From Streptomyces triticisoli (lineage in GTDB: Bacteria > Actinomycetota > Actinomycetes > Streptomycetales > Streptomycetaceae): a stretch of DNA of 38,007 bases. Shown here piece after piece: positions 17,128 through 25,351 of the stretch (positions are counted from its first letter, which is position 1; each line of letters begins with the position of its first letter). Both the position numbers and the translations under genes were made by a program. The stretch spans positions 1 through 38,007 of the forward strand of contig NZ_QFDQ01000078.1 of NCBI RefSeq assembly GCF_003270085.1. Direction: 5' to 3'. The notes beneath the pieces were generated by a model. It was not told the DNA's origin. It was given only the letters and a program-made list of their open reading frames with translations, and searched no databases.

Positions 17128-17505
17128 TTCCAGGCCCGTTTCACCCGTTCGAGTGGCCGAGTTTTCCACAATCCCCCGGTCGTCCACCGATTCCCGTCGC
17201 GCCCTTCTGCCCAACCCGCAAGTTCCGTACCGTGATTCACGCGAGGCGCTGCCGTCGTACCGGTCGACGGCAGGTGTTTCCGGTGGACGAGGGACGCGCA
17301 CGCCACGGGAAGCGACGGGGCAAAAGGCCGCCGAGCCCCCCTCCGCCGGCCTGGCCGGCCTGTACGACGCCGACGGCGCCAAGTGCGTGCCGCTCGCCGA
17401 CGACCGTCCCCGCAGGCCCCACCGGCACCCTCACAAGCCTCCCGCGCCATCCGACGCCCCTCCCCGCAGAACCGCCCGGCTCCCCCACACAGAAAGGCCA
17501 CCGCC
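17128..17505. other. Intergenic region before the amidase
   Basis: Nearly 380 bases with no recognisable gene. All frames are short or of shadow composition. A less GC-rich part around 17150-17240 is the likely promoter zone for the amidase, but no sigma consensus is convincing. A weak AGAAAGG ribosome site precedes the amidase ATG 17506. Confidence 0.4.
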
Positions 17506-18106
17506 ATGGACCTGGCCCGCCTCCTCCCCAGCAGACGACGGCTGCTCAAGGCCACCGCCCTCGCCGCCGTCCCCTCCGCGTTACTCCCCACCCCGCGGGC
17601 CGGCGCGCGGGCGCAGGCCGTCGACTACCCGCCCGTCGAGTGGCGGCCGGCGAGCGGCTCCAACCACACGGCGTCCAACCGGCCCACGACCCACACGCTC
17701 GACCGGGTGATCATCCACGTCACGCAGGAGACGTACACCGGCACCCCGGCCATCTTCCAGAACCCGCAGAAGAAGGTGTCCGCCCACTACGTCGTCCGGT
17801 CCGCCGACGGACACGTCGCGCAGTGCGTCCGCGAGTCGGACATCGCCTGGCACGCGGGGAACTGGGACCACAACACCCGCGGCATCGGCATAGAGCACGA
17901 GGGCTTGGGGGGACAAGCCCGCCTACTTCACCAACGCCCTGTACGAGCAGTCGGCCAGACTCACCGCGGCGGTCTGCGGCAGACACGGCATCCCCGAGGA
18001 CCGCGCGCACATCATCGGGCACCACGAGGTGCCGGGTACCGACCACACCGATCCCGGGCCCTACTGGGACTGGGTGTGCTACATCAGACTGGTCAACTTC
18101 GCCTGA
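17506..18106 (+). pseudogene. Tat-exported N-acetylmuramoyl-L-alanine amidase, frameshifted
   Basis: Reads as an Amidase_2/PGRP enzyme that would cleave the amide between MurNAc and L-Ala of peptidoglycan outside the cell. Residues 1-40 are a Tat signal: SRRRLLKATALAAVPSALLP, with the twin Arg. Zinc/catalytic blocks: RVIIHVTQET, SAHYVVRSADGHVAQCVRES, DIAWHAGNWDHNTRGIGIEH and, after the break, DRAHIIGHHEVPGTDHTDPG. The first frame runs to IGIEHEGLGGQ. The rest (KPAYFTNALYEQSARLTAAV, ending LVNFA at TGA 18106) is one frame later. The break falls in TTGGGGGGAC at about 17906-17915; removing one base gives EGWGDKPAYF. It is either a true mutation or a homopolymer sequencing error. Everything else is intact. 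Confidence 0.88.
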
Positions 18107-18154
18107 CGGCCGGCCCTGTCGAAGAGGTTGTCCGGGCGCACACCGAGGGTGACG

Positions 18155-19468
18155 ATGGCACCAGCCGCATCGTCTTCCGGGGAGGCCGAGTTGACCGATC
18201 CGTGGGTGGCTCTGGAGCCGGGAACGGACCCTGCCGAGCGCGCTCGGGCGCTGCGCCGGGCGCACGAGACGTTCACCGAGGTGGGCACGGTGCCGCGCCC
18301 GGTGCGTCCGGTGGTGGCCGCCTCGTGGCGGCGTTCCGCGCGGGCCGGCGTCGGGCCGGACGGCACCGCGCGTGTGGAACTGACGGACGGGGCGCTCGGC
18401 GCCTACCGGGCGGAGCACCCGTTGGCTCCCGTGATGCCGCTGTTCCGGGAACTGCTGGGCTCGTTCGCCGCCGACGGGGAGCACCTGCTCGCAGTGTGCG
18501 ACGCGCACGGCAGGCTGCTGTGGGTGGAGGGCCATCCGGCGACACGGCGGAAGGCCGACCGGATGAACTTCGTGCCCGGAGCGCGCTGGGCGGAGTCCGC
18601 CGTCGGGACGAACGCGCCGGGCACCGCGGTCGCCGTGGGCCGGCCGGTGCAGGTGTTCGCAGCCGAGCACTACATCCGGCGCGTCCAGCCCTGGACCTGC
18701 GCGGCGGCCCCGGTGCACGATCCGCGCACCGGGCAGGTCCTCGGCGCCGTGGACATCACCGGCGGGGACGGGCTCGCGCACCCGCACAGCCTCGGTTTCG
18801 TACAGGCGGTGGCGCGGGCCGCCGAGTCCCAGCTGGCGCTGCTCGGCCCCCGCAGCGCCGCCGCCGGCGCGCCCGAGCTGGCCGCGCTGGGCCGCGACGA
18901 GGCGCGGCTCACGGTGGGCGGTCGTGGCATACGGCTGAGCCGTCGGCACAGCGAGATCATGGTGCTGCTGGCCCGTCACCCGGAGGGCCTGACCGGGGAC
19001 GAGCTGCTGTGCGCGCTGTACGAGGACGAGTCGGTCACTCCGGTGACGCTGCGGGCCGAGCTGGCCAGGCTGCGCCGGGTACTCGGTCCAGGTCTGCTCG
19101 CCTCGCGCCCGTACCGGCTCACCGTTCCGACGGGGTCGGACATGGCGGTGGTGGAACGGCGGCTGGGGACAGGGGCGGTCTCGACGGCCGCGGCCGCCTA
19201 CGCCGGCCCGCTGCTGCCCGCCTCGCAGGCCCCGGCGGTGGTGCGGCTGCGGCAGCGCCTCGCCGACGGGCTGCGCGGCGCGCTGATCGCCCGCCGTGAC
19301 CCCGACCTGCTGGCCGACTGGGCGCACGCGCCGTGGGGCGAGGACGACCTGGATGTGTGGCGGGCTCTCGTCGCCGTACGGCCGAGCGCGACGGCCCGGG
19401 CCCGGCTCGCCGCGCTCGAGGCGGAACTGGCGGCACCGCCCGGATGGTCCCGCCCCGCATCCCGCTGA
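18155..19468 (+). CDS. GAF-domain transcriptional regulator
   Basis: A 437-residue cytoplasmic regulator. Start ATG 18155 has a GAGGG site; TTG 18128 or GTG 18149 in frame are possible. A GAF-type sensor covers about residues 85-220: EHLLAVCDAHGRLLWVEGHP, WAESAVGTNAPGTAVAVGRP, VQVFAAEHYIRRVQPWTCAA and a closing GAVDITGGDGLAHPH. The VGTNAPGTA block is that of AcoR/phytochrome-related GAF regulators. The C-terminal half carries a helix-turn-helix region (IRLSRRHSEIMVLLARHPEG, LTGDELLCALYE, then TLRAELARLRRVLG), not a sigma-54 AAA domain. It lies 110 bases upstream of an aldehyde dehydrogenase in the same direction, a common pairing, and probably controls it in response to a small aldehyde/alcohol signal (inference). 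Confidence 0.85.
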   Translation: MAPAASSSGEAELTDPWVALEPGTDPAERARALRRAHETFTEVGTVPRPVRPVVAASWRRSARAGVGPDGTARVELTDGALGAYRAEHPLAPVMPLFRELLGSFAADGEHLLAVCDAHGRLLWVEGHPATRRKADRMNFVPGARWAESAVGTNAPGTAVAVGRPVQVFAAEHYIRRVQPWTCAAAPVHDPRTGQVLGAVDITGGDGLAHPHSLGFVQAVARAAESQLALLGPRSAAAGAPELAALGRDEARLTVGGRGIRLSRRHSEIMVLLARHPEGLTGDELLCALYEDESVTPVTLRAELARLRRVLGPGLLASRPYRLTVPTGSDMAVVERRLGTGAVSTAAAAYAGPLLPASQAPAVVRLRQRLADGLRGALIARRDPDLLADWAHAPWGEDDLDVWRALVAVRPSATARARLAALEAELAAPPGWSRPASR

Positions 19469-19492
19469 CGGCCCGGCCTCAGCCGCCCCGGC

Positions 19493-19512
19493 GCAACGTC
19501 GTTGCAACGTCG
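19493..19512. promoter_or_regulatory. Repeat element upstream of aldehyde dehydrogenase
   Basis: Between the GAF regulator and ALDH lie two direct copies of CAACGTCG at 19494-19501 and 19505-19512, 11 bases (one helical turn) apart. The first copy also forms an inverted repeat GCAAC-GTC-GTTGC (19493-19505). The position, about 70-85 bases upstream of the ALDH start, suits an activator site for the adjacent regulator. Direct sequence evidence is only the repeat; the binding role is inferred. Confidence 0.4.
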
Positions 19513-19578
19513 GCGTCCCTAGCCTCGCGCCGAGAGCTGCCCAACGACGGGCAGCGCTGCTGAGGGAGGCAGACCAGG

Positions 19579-21102
19579 ATGACCCGTTACGCGGCGCCCG
19601 GCACCGAGGGCGCGATCGTCTCCTACCAGGCGCGCTACGACCACTTCATCGGCGGCGAGTACGTGCCACCGGCCCGCGGGCAGTACTTCGAGAACCCGTC
19701 GCCGGTGAACGGGCAGCCGTTCACGGAGGTGGCACGCGGAACCGCGGAGGATGTCGAGCGGGCGCTGGACGCGGCGCACGCGGCCGCCCCGGGCTGGGGC
19801 CGGACGTCGGTGGGTGAGCGCGCCGGCATCCTGCTGAAGATCGCCGACCGTATGGAGGCCTGCCTCGAACCCCTGGCGGTCGCCGAGAGCTGGGAGAACG
19901 GCAAGCCGGTCCGCGAGACGCTGGCCGCCGACATCCCGCTGGCCATCGACCACTTCCGCTACTTCGCGGGCGCGATCCGGGCGCAGGAGGGTTCGCTCGG
20001 CGAGATCGACGACGACACGGTGGCGTACCACTTCCACGAGCCGCTCGGCGTGGTCGCGCAGATCATCCCGTGGAACTTCCCGATTCTGATGGCGGCCTGG
20101 AAGCTGGCGCCCGCGCTGGCCGCGGGCAACGCGGTCGTCCTCAAGCCGGCCGAGCAGACCCCGGCCTCCATCCACTACTGGATGAGCCTGGTCGCCGACC
20201 TGCTGCCGCCCGGCGTGGTGAACATCGTCAACGGCTTCGGCGTGGAGGCGGGCAAGCCGCTCGCCTCCAGCCCGCGGGTGGCGAAGGTGGCGTTCACCGG
20301 CGAGACGACGACGGGGCGGCTGATCATGCAGTACGCCTCGGAGAACATCAAGCCGGTCACGCTGGAGCTCGGCGGCAAGTCGCCGAACATCTTCTTCGAC
20401 GACGTCTCGGCGGCGCACGACGACTTCCGCGACAAGGCGCTCGAGGGCTTCACGATGTTCGCACTCAACCAGGGCGAGGTGTGCACCTGCCCGTCCCGGG
20501 CTCTGATCCAGCGCGGCCACTACGCCGACTTCGTCCAGGCCGCCGTCGCCCGCACCGAGCTCATCACGCCCGGCCACCCCCTGGACACCGACACGATGAT
20601 CGGCGCCCAGGCCTCCAACGACCAGCTGGAGAAGATCCTCTCCTACCTGGACATCGGCCGGCAGGAGGGCGCGCGGGTCCTGACCGGCGGTGAACGGATC
20701 GAGTACGACGGCGAGTTGAAGGGCGGTTACTACGTCCAGCCGACCATCTTCGAGGGCGACAACCGGATGCGGATCTTCCAGGAGGAGATCTTCGGCCCGG
20801 TCGTCTCGGTGACGTCCTTCGACGACTTCGACGACGCCATCAAGATCGCCAACGACACGCTGTACGGCCTCGGCGCCGGCGTATGGACCCGGGACATGAA
20901 CACCGCCTACCGCGCCGGCCGCGCGATCCAGGCGGGCCGCGTCTGGACGAACTGCTACCACCAGTACCCGGCGCACAGCGCCTTCGGGGGCTACAAGCAG
21001 TCCGGAATCGGCCGCGAGACCCACAGGATGATGCTGGACCACTACCAGCAGACGAAGAACCTCCTGGTGTCGTACTCGCCGAAGAGGCTCGGCTTCTTCT
21101 AG
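19579..21102 (+). CDS. NAD(P)-dependent aldehyde dehydrogenase (ExaC/AldB type)
   Basis: A 507-residue ALDH that oxidises aldehydes (acetaldehyde/chloroacetaldehyde class) to acids in the cytoplasm. Typical blocks: [54 protein letters not shown], the cofactor loop [11 protein letters not shown], the general base Glu in [12 protein letters not shown], the nucleophile in [13 protein letters not shown] (about residue 300) and [11 protein letters not shown]. The C-terminus is [20 protein letters not shown]. Length is full. Start ATG 19579; a GGGAGG ribosome site precedes it. It is followed 10 bases later by a strong terminator. Preceded by a GAF regulator that likely induces it. Confidence 0.95.
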   Translation: MTRYAAPGTEGAIVSYQARYDHFIGGEYVPPARGQYFENPSPVNGQPFTEVARGTAEDVERALDAAHAAAPGWGRTSVGERAGILLKIADRMEACLEPLAVAESWENGKPVRETLAADIPLAIDHFRYFAGAIRAQEGSLGEIDDDTVAYHFHEPLGVVAQIIPWNFPILMAAWKLAPALAAGNAVVLKPAEQTPASIHYWMSLVADLLPPGVVNIVNGFGVEAGKPLASSPRVAKVAFTGETTTGRLIMQYASENIKPVTLELGGKSPNIFFDDVSAAHDDFRDKALEGFTMFALNQGEVCTCPSRALIQRGHYADFVQAAVARTELITPGHPLDTDTMIGAQASNDQLEKILSYLDIGRQEGARVLTGGERIEYDGELKGGYYVQPTIFEGDNRMRIFQEEIFGPVVSVTSFDDFDDAIKIANDTLYGLGAGVWTRDMNTAYRAGRAIQAGRVWTNCYHQYPAHSAFGGYKQSGIGRETHRMMLDHYQQTKNLLVSYSPKRLGFF

Positions 21103-21111
21103 ACACAGGAA

Positions 21112-21151
21112 AAGGGCGCCTGACCAGGGAAGATGCCCGTCAGGCGCCCTT
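21112..21151 (+). terminator. Intrinsic terminator after aldehyde dehydrogenase
   Basis: A perfect 13-base stem, AAGGGCGCCTGAC paired with GTCAGGCGCCCTT, encloses a 14-base loop and starts ten bases after the ALDH stop. It ends in TTCTC rather than a long U-run, normal for Streptomyces. It probably also insulates the truncated integrase that converges from the right. Confidence 0.85.
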
Positions 21152-21188
21152 CTCGGCGCACACCTGAGCAGCGGGTCGGAGTACTGTC

Positions 21189-21750
21189 TTACTCCCGATA
21201 TCTCCCACCGGTATCCCGGCCTCGACCAGCAGTTCCGGGGCATTTCCGGGCCAGGGTGTCCTCCGACGCACCCTCCGCATCGTCCGTCGGCTCCTCCCAC
21301 CGCCGCATGGACTCCTCGATCAAGCTGTTGGCATGGTTGCGTGCTTCGGCCAGGAACTTGGCGTAGTAGCGGAAGAGGACCTGGGTGCTCTGCCCGGCTC
21401 GGCGTGCGCGCTCCGCGAGGTCGACGCCGGAGGCCAGCCAGAACGAGATGCCGGCGTGGCGCAGGTCGTAGGGGCGCTTCGCCAGCTCAAGAGCGTGCTC
21501 GTCAAGGGTGAGAGCAGCCTCACGTGCTCGCCCCCGAGTGATGCCGTACGCCGAGGCGTCGATGTAGTTCCCCGCTGCGTTGCGGAACAGGCGCCCATCG
21601 GGTGCAACTCCGAAGCGTCGGATGTGTCCGCGCAACATGCGGACGAGCACTGGAGGGATCGGCACGGGCCGCGTGGCCTCGGCCGCTCGCCGTTTCAGGG
21701 AGTGGATCTCGTGCACAGCGCCGTCATCCGTCCACTCCTTACCGGCCGCC
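21189..21750 (-). pseudogene. Tyrosine-type site-specific integrase, C-terminal half
   Basis: The minus frame reads GKEWTDDGAVHEIHSLKRRA, RPVPIPPVLVRMLRGHIRRF, DGRLFRNAAGN, then KRPYDLRHAGISFWLASGVD, LAERARRAGQSTQVLFRYYA and KFL. This is the catalytic half of a phage/ICE-type tyrosine recombinase. The box normally HxLRH appears as YDLRHA, and the nucleophile is a Tyr of FRYYA. The N-terminal arm-binding and core-binding halves are absent, and similarity stops at about 21750, exactly where an MFS-transporter frame begins on the other strand. It is thus a 5'-truncated relic of an integrative element. No attachment-site tRNA is nearby. Confidence 0.82.
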
Positions 21751-22023
21751 GGCATGGTGCGCGGCAACCTCACCCTGCTTCAGGCCACCGCCATCACCGA
21801 CCGCTGGGGCACCACCCACTACGGCCGCCTCTCCGACCTTCTCGCAGCCCCTGCAACCACCGCCGCCGCACTCACTCCCTCCGCGGGCGCCGCCCTCGCG
21901 CCCCTCCTCGGCGGCTATCCGCACCTCTTCGGTCTCCTGACCGTCATCTCCTTCGCCGCCGCACTCATTACGCCCTGGACAGCGACTTCTTCTGCCAACA
22001 GGGCGGTCCAGCTATCCGGCTGA
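21751..22023 (+). pseudogene. MFS transporter, C-terminal fragment
   Basis: The plus frame reads GMVRGNLTLLQATAITDRWG, TTHYGRLSDLLAAPATTAAA, LTPSAGAALAPLLGGYPHLF and GLLTVISFAAALITPW. It has the last two transmembrane helices and the cytoplasmic RWG-T-HYGRLSxLLxAP loop seen in a group of major facilitator transporters (helices 10-12). The first nine or so helices are missing, and the break abuts the integrase remnant. It is not the counterpart of the MFS start at 23068-23236, which lies on the opposite strand; family details do not clearly match. Confidence 0.65.
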
Positions 22024-22109
22024 CGGGCAGTCCTCGACGATGCGAACCCGCTCCCGAACCGGCTTCCAATGGCGGTCCGGCGAGCGGGTTCGCCGTTTCG
22101 CCACTCCAG

Positions 22110-22340
22110 GAATCCGCGGACTCGCGCGCTTCCGACGTCACCACGCAGAAGACGGCCACGCCCCAGCTCGGAGACGAGCAGTGGAGCCAGCCCCTCATCT
22201 TCTCCGCCGGCGGGCGGAACAGCATCGTCAAGCAGATCGCGATCCGTAACGGGAACATGCTGCTGATCGTCCCTGGCTCACCTGGCCTCGTCGACCGGTA
22301 CCTCGACAAGGCTCTCGCCAAGGTGACAACAATCCGCTGA
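22110..22340 (+). pseudogene. Exported/lipoprotein-like hypothetical, C-terminal fragment
   Basis: The plus frame ending at TGA 22340 reads TATPQLGDEQWSQPLIFSAG, GRNSIVKQIAIRNGNMLLIV and PGSPGLVDRYLDKALAKVTT. It has the look of the tail of a streptomycete lipoprotein of unknown function: a small beta-rich domain ending in a helix. No lipobox, signal or start is in frame, and the sequence 5' of about 22100 belongs to another context. I do not assign a function. Confidence 0.5.
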
Positions 22341-22802
22341 CGTACCTCCGCACGCCACGGCGTGCCCGGCCATGCGAACGGTCAGGAGCGCCGTGGCGTG
22401 TCAGGCCCTCCGGGAACGGCGCTTAGCCACTCCTGGGCGGTGGTGGCGGTGACTTCGTCGTTCGAGGCGTCATCGGCCGATGCTCCGAGCGTGGGATGGG
22501 GCAGGCGGCCTTCTGCCGGAAGTCGATCACGGCGCGCGGAGTGAGCAGCTGCGGGTAATCAAGCGCCCTCCCACGATGGCTGCGCGCCGTACCGAACTTA
22601 CGGGGCCGGCGCTGGTCTCCCAGAGGGAGAGGAGAGTACGAGCCACAGCTGTGCTTGTCAGATTGTCAACCGCCGTGCCACAGCCGCCGTCATCAGATGC
22701 ACCTGCCATGATCTTCCTTGTGAACAAGGGGGATTGTGGCTGAGTCGGCGTACGTATCACTGTCAGTAAGGAGGCGGGGGCAGAAGACGGTGCAACGCAA
22801 AT
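22341..22802. other. Gap without assignable gene
   Basis: About 460 bases with no convincing reading frame on either strand. The composition is less biased at the third position than in neighbouring genes. The only note is a TTGTCAGATTGTCAA motif at about 22658-22672, a direct repeat of TTGTCA that could be a regulator half-site pair. It has no matching gene start nearby, so I give it no role. Confidence 0.3.
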
Positions 22803-22831
22803 GCCCGGCCTCCCGAATCGAGAGACCGGGC
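22803..22831 (-). terminator. Bidirectional A/T-flanked terminator
   Basis: The stem GCCCGG...CCGGGC is flanked by AAA-T on the left and TTT on the right. It lies 28 bases past the stop of the DUF317/MFS-derived frame on the minus strand. Transcribed leftward it gives a hairpin followed by a short U-run, as in a textbook rho-independent terminator; it can also stop rightward transcripts. Confidence 0.7.
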
Positions 22832-22858
22832 TTTCGTATGCGAACGGCGCATCGGTAC

Positions 22859-23067
22859 TCAGCTGGCCGGGACGCGCAGGAGTCGGTCCCGCGTGCTCTC
22901 CGGCAGTACCCGGCGCAGGACCGGCGCGGTGGAGCTGAGGGAGGCAGCGAAGGCGGCGACGAGGTCGTGCGGCACGCCGGCGCCGAAGGACACGGCCCAC
23001 AGGAAGGGCGCGCCCACCTCGGGCTCTGCCCATGCTTGCCATCCGGCAGGTCCTGCCTCGTCCGAGT
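22859..23067 (-). pseudogene. DUF317-domain fragment fused to MFS start
   Basis: After the MFS part ends, the same minus frame continues GPAGWQAWAEPEVGAPFLWA, VSFGAGVPHDLVAAFAASLS, STAPVLRRVLPESTRDRLLR and VPAS, stop at 22859. This fits the C-terminal part of a DUF317 domain (Trp-rich strand, VPHDLVAAFAASL helix, PVxRxxLP tail), a streptomycete-specific family of unknown function. Only the last about 65 residues exist, joined in frame to an unrelated MFS N-terminus. It is a chimeric junction, not a natural fusion protein. Confidence 0.6.
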
Positions 23068-23236
23068 GGAACTCGCGGGCCCCCACCAGTGGGGTGACGG
23101 TGCGCTCCAGGCCGGCCATGCCGCCGACGAACACGTTGACGATCGCGAGCAGCACGAACTGGGCGAGGTTGGCGCGCAGCCCGAGCCGGATGCCGTCGGC
23201 GGCATCGGGCGTGCTGGTGGTGCCGGGCCGGGTCAC
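23068..23236 (-). pseudogene. MFS transporter, N-terminal fragment
   Basis: GTG 23236 overlaps the TGA of the MBL-rhodanese gene (GTGA), so this gene was translationally coupled to it. It reads IRLGLRANLAQFVLLAIVNV and FVGGMAGLERTVTPLVGARE, the first helix and loop of MFS transporters that usually follow rhodanese/MBL genes in Streptomyces (the GLERTVxPL motif). The frame then switches abruptly to DUF317 sequence after 56 codons. The transporter is therefore lost. Related proteins are presumed exporters of sulfite/sulfur species; this is inference from neighbourhood. Confidence 0.75.
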
Positions 23237-24597
23237 TGCCCCTCCTGCAGTACGCGGCCGGTGGCACGTGCCCAGTCGTCGGGGCCGCCGACGAGCACGG
23301 CCAGGTCGTCGGCGCCGGTACGGACCAGCAGGCTGGCGGCCGTGATGGCGCGCTCGCCATGCCCGCACATCACCACCGCCCCCTTCGGTGCTGCCCGGGA
23401 TTGCCGGCGCAGGGTGCCGAGTTCGGCATGGAAGGCGCCGGGGATGTGCCCGGCCGCATACTCGGCCTGCTGGCGGACGTCGAGAACGGGGCGGCCACCG
23501 ATCCGGTCCGGCGTCACGAGCTCCAGAGCCCGCACACCTCCGCCACCTGCCCGCCAGGCGTCCATGCCGCCCGCGAGCTGTCCGGCGAGGCGGTCGTATC
23601 CGATCTTCGCCGCCTGCCGGACGACCTCCATGGCGTCCTGGCCGGGGCCGAACACGAACACCAGCGGAATCTCGGGCGGCAGCAGCCAGCCCAGCCAGGT
23701 CGCGAACGCCTCCCGAAGCGGGATCGAGACGGCCCCGGGAACGTGCCCGGCGGCGAACTGCTCAACCGGTCGAACATCGACCAACTGTCCACCCTGGGCC
23801 AGCAGCCCCCGAACCGCCGCCGCATCCAGCGGCGCCAGGCCCCGGGCGACGGGCAGGAGGGCCGGTCCGCGCCGGTTGACCTGCGCGAGGCGGTCGAAGT
23901 AGGCGGGGTAGGAGCCGAGACCGGCCAGCAGCCGGCGGGCGAAGGTGTCCTCATCCCGTGCGGCAAGCAAGGGGTTGGTCTGCTTCTGCGCGCCGATGGT
24001 GGTGGTGCGCTGCGCCCCGGGCGGGGCGGAGCAGAAGGAGCCGGCCCCGTGGGTGGGCCACACCGCGGTGGCGTCCGGCAGGATGGCCAGGCGGTGCAGG
24101 GAGCGGTACTGGGCGCGGGCCAGCTCCTCGGCGCGGTCGGGGCCGAGCAGGTCGGTGCGGGCGGCCGAGCCGACGATCAGGGAACCGCCGGTGAACACCC
24201 CCAGCTCCCGCCGGTCGTCCAGAAGCAGGTAGGACAGGTGCTCGTCGGTGTGGCCGGGCGTGGCCAGGGCCCGCAGGGTGAGCCCGCCCAGGTCGACCTC
24301 ATCGCCGTCGGACAGCGGGGTGTGATCGAAGGTGCGGTGCCCGGCGGCGGAGGCCAGCACGGTGGCGCCGTCATCGTGGGCGAGCTGGAGGGCGCCGGTG
24401 AGGAAGTCGGCGTGCAGGTGGGTGTCGGCCGCATACGCCACGGTCAAACCGCGCTTGGCGGCGGCCTCGCGCAGGGCGCGCAGGTCCAGGGAGGCATCGA
24501 CGGCCAGGGCGCGGCCGTCGCCGAGGTCGGCGAGGTAGGCGCTGTTACCCAGTCCCTCGTCGACCAGGGGTATCAGGTGCTCTTCGGCGAAGGCCAC
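23233..24597 (-). CDS. Metallo-beta-lactamase-rhodanese fusion (persulfide dioxygenase-like)
   Basis: A 454-residue fusion like CstB/PDO-rhodanese proteins that oxidise persulfides to sulfite/thiosulfate. The MBL domain (1 to about 245) has THLHADF (H60, H62, D64), TPGHTDEH (H116), FTGGSL and WPTHGAGSFCS. Two rhodanese domains follow. The first (about 255-350) has no Cys in its loop (VFGPGQDAMEVV). The second has MCGHGERAI with Cys 411 as sulfur acceptor. The iron-ligand Asp of ETHE1 (FTGD) is Gly here, and the HxHxDH box ends in Phe, so metal binding may differ. Start GTG 24597, divergent from the ArsR-rhodanese gene; the next gene (MFS) overlaps by GTGA. Probably induced by reactive sulfur through that regulator. 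Confidence 0.9.
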   Translation of the reverse strand: MAFAEEHLIPLVDEGLGNSAYLADLGDGRALAVDASLDLRALREAAAKRGLTVAYAADTHLHADFLTGALQLAHDDGATVLASAAGHRTFDHTPLSDGDEVDLGGLTLRALATPGHTDEHLSYLLLDDRRELGVFTGGSLIVGSAARTDLLGPDRAEELARAQYRSLHRLAILPDATAVWPTHGAGSFCSAPPGAQRTTTIGAQKQTNPLLAARDEDTFARRLLAGLGSYPAYFDRLAQVNRRGPALLPVARGLAPLDAAAVRGLLAQGGQLVDVRPVEQFAAGHVPGAVSIPLREAFATWLGWLLPPEIPLVFVFGPGQDAMEVVRQAAKIGYDRLAGQLAGGMDAWRAGGGGVRALELVTPDRIGGRPVLDVRQQAEYAAGHIPGAFHAELGTLRRQSRAAPKGAVVMCGHGERAITAASLLVRTGADDLAVLVGGPDDWARATGRVLQEGQ

Positions 24598-24682
24598 GGC
24601 GTCCTCCCATGGCAGGCCGGGCCAGGGTGGCGGACACCATCCCGCTACTCATACAATATTCCACGGATCTATGGAGGAGTCC
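24598..24682. promoter_or_regulatory. Divergent promoter/operator of the rhodanese pair
   Basis: The 85-bp region between the two divergent genes contains an AT-rich core CTCATACAATATTCCACGG at about 24648-24666, in strong contrast to its surroundings. It includes a TACAAT hexamer matching a -10 box for the rightward gene. The reverse strand offers AATATT/TATGAG elements for the leftward gene. Such a site is the expected target of an ArsR-type repressor. The exact operator cannot be defined by eye. Confidence 0.5.
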
Positions 24683-25351
24683 ATGGGAGACCACGCCCGC
24701 AAGGCCGCCCTGTTCGAGGCGCTCGCCACCACCGGCAAGGCGCTGTCCAACGGCAAGCGCCTGGAACTGCTGGACCTGCTGGCCCAGGGTGAACGCACCG
24801 TGGACGCCCTCGCCAAAGCGGCCGGGCTGGGTCTGACGACCGCCTCCGCGCACCTGCAGACCCTCAAGCGGGCCGGGCTGGTAGCCACCCGCCGCCAGGG
24901 CACCCGCATCCACTACCGGCTCGCCGGCGACGACGTCGCCGCCCTGTATGCGCTGCTGCGCAACGTCGCCGAAGTCCACCAAGCCGCGGTCCCCGCCGCC
25001 CGGGACGCCTACCTCGGCCCCGACGACGGGCAGGAAGTCACCCGCGAGGAGCTGCGCGCCCGCGCCCAGGCCGGGGAGGTGGTGGTGCTGGATGTGCGGC
25101 CGGAGGAGGAGTACCTGGCCGGGCACATCCCCGGCGCGATCTCCATCCCGGTGCAGGAGCTTGCCGGACGGATCACCGAACTGCCCGAAGACACCGAGAT
25201 CGTCGTCTACTGTCGCGGCGCGTACTGCGTGCTCGCCTACGACGCGGTACGGCTGCTGGCCGACCGCGGACGGCGCGCGCTGCGGCTGAACGACGGCATG
25301 CTGGAGTGGCGCCTGGCCGACCTGCCCGTCGCCACCGGGGAGCCTGCATGA
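24683..25351 (+). CDS. ArsR-family regulator fused to rhodanese domain
   Basis: A 222-residue sensor-regulator. The ArsR winged helix is at residues about 10-90 (SNGKRLELLDLLAQGERTVD, ALAKAAGLGLTTASAHLQTL, KRAGLVATRRQGTRIHYRL). The rhodanese domain is at about 118-218 (VVVLDVRPEEEYLAGHIPGA, IVVYCRGAYCVLAYDAVRLL) with Cys 177 in the CRGAYC active loop and a second Cys at 182. It probably binds DNA in the divergent region and responds to persulfide or thiosulfate through the rhodanese Cys. Start ATG 24683 is preferred because GGAGGA sits four to nine bases upstream; ATG 24671 overlaps that ribosome site. Its stop overlaps the next start (ATGA), which belongs to a truncated cysteine desulfurase. 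Confidence 0.93.
   Translation: MGDHARKAALFEALATTGKALSNGKRLELLDLLAQGERTVDALAKAAGLGLTTASAHLQTLKRAGLVATRRQGTRIHYRLAGDDVAALYALLRNVAEVHQAAVPAARDAYLGPDDGQEVTREELRARAQAGEVVVLDVRPEEEYLAGHIPGAISIPVQELAGRITELPEDTEIVVYCRGAYCVLAYDAVRLLADRGRRALRLNDGMLEWRLADLPVATGEPA

Noticed and set aside
17720..19507. A 595-codon minus-strand frame opposite the GAF regulator and amidase
   Set aside because: Shadow of two plus-strand genes. Composition and lack of a start or ribosome site argue against it.
21103..21190. tRNA gene as attachment site for the truncated integrase
   Set aside because: The only folded structure is the terminator hairpin of the ALDH gene. No cloverleaf or CCA end is present.
19519..21300. A 593-codon minus-strand frame opposite the aldehyde dehydrogenase
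   Set aside because: It is the antisense shadow of a complete ALDH and has no recognisable motif.
22859..23368. A single 169-residue MFS-DUF317 fusion protein
   Set aside because: The frame is continuous, but its first part is the tail of the MBL-rhodanese shadow, its middle an MFS start and its end a DUF317 tail; more likely a junction of fragments than a natural fusion.
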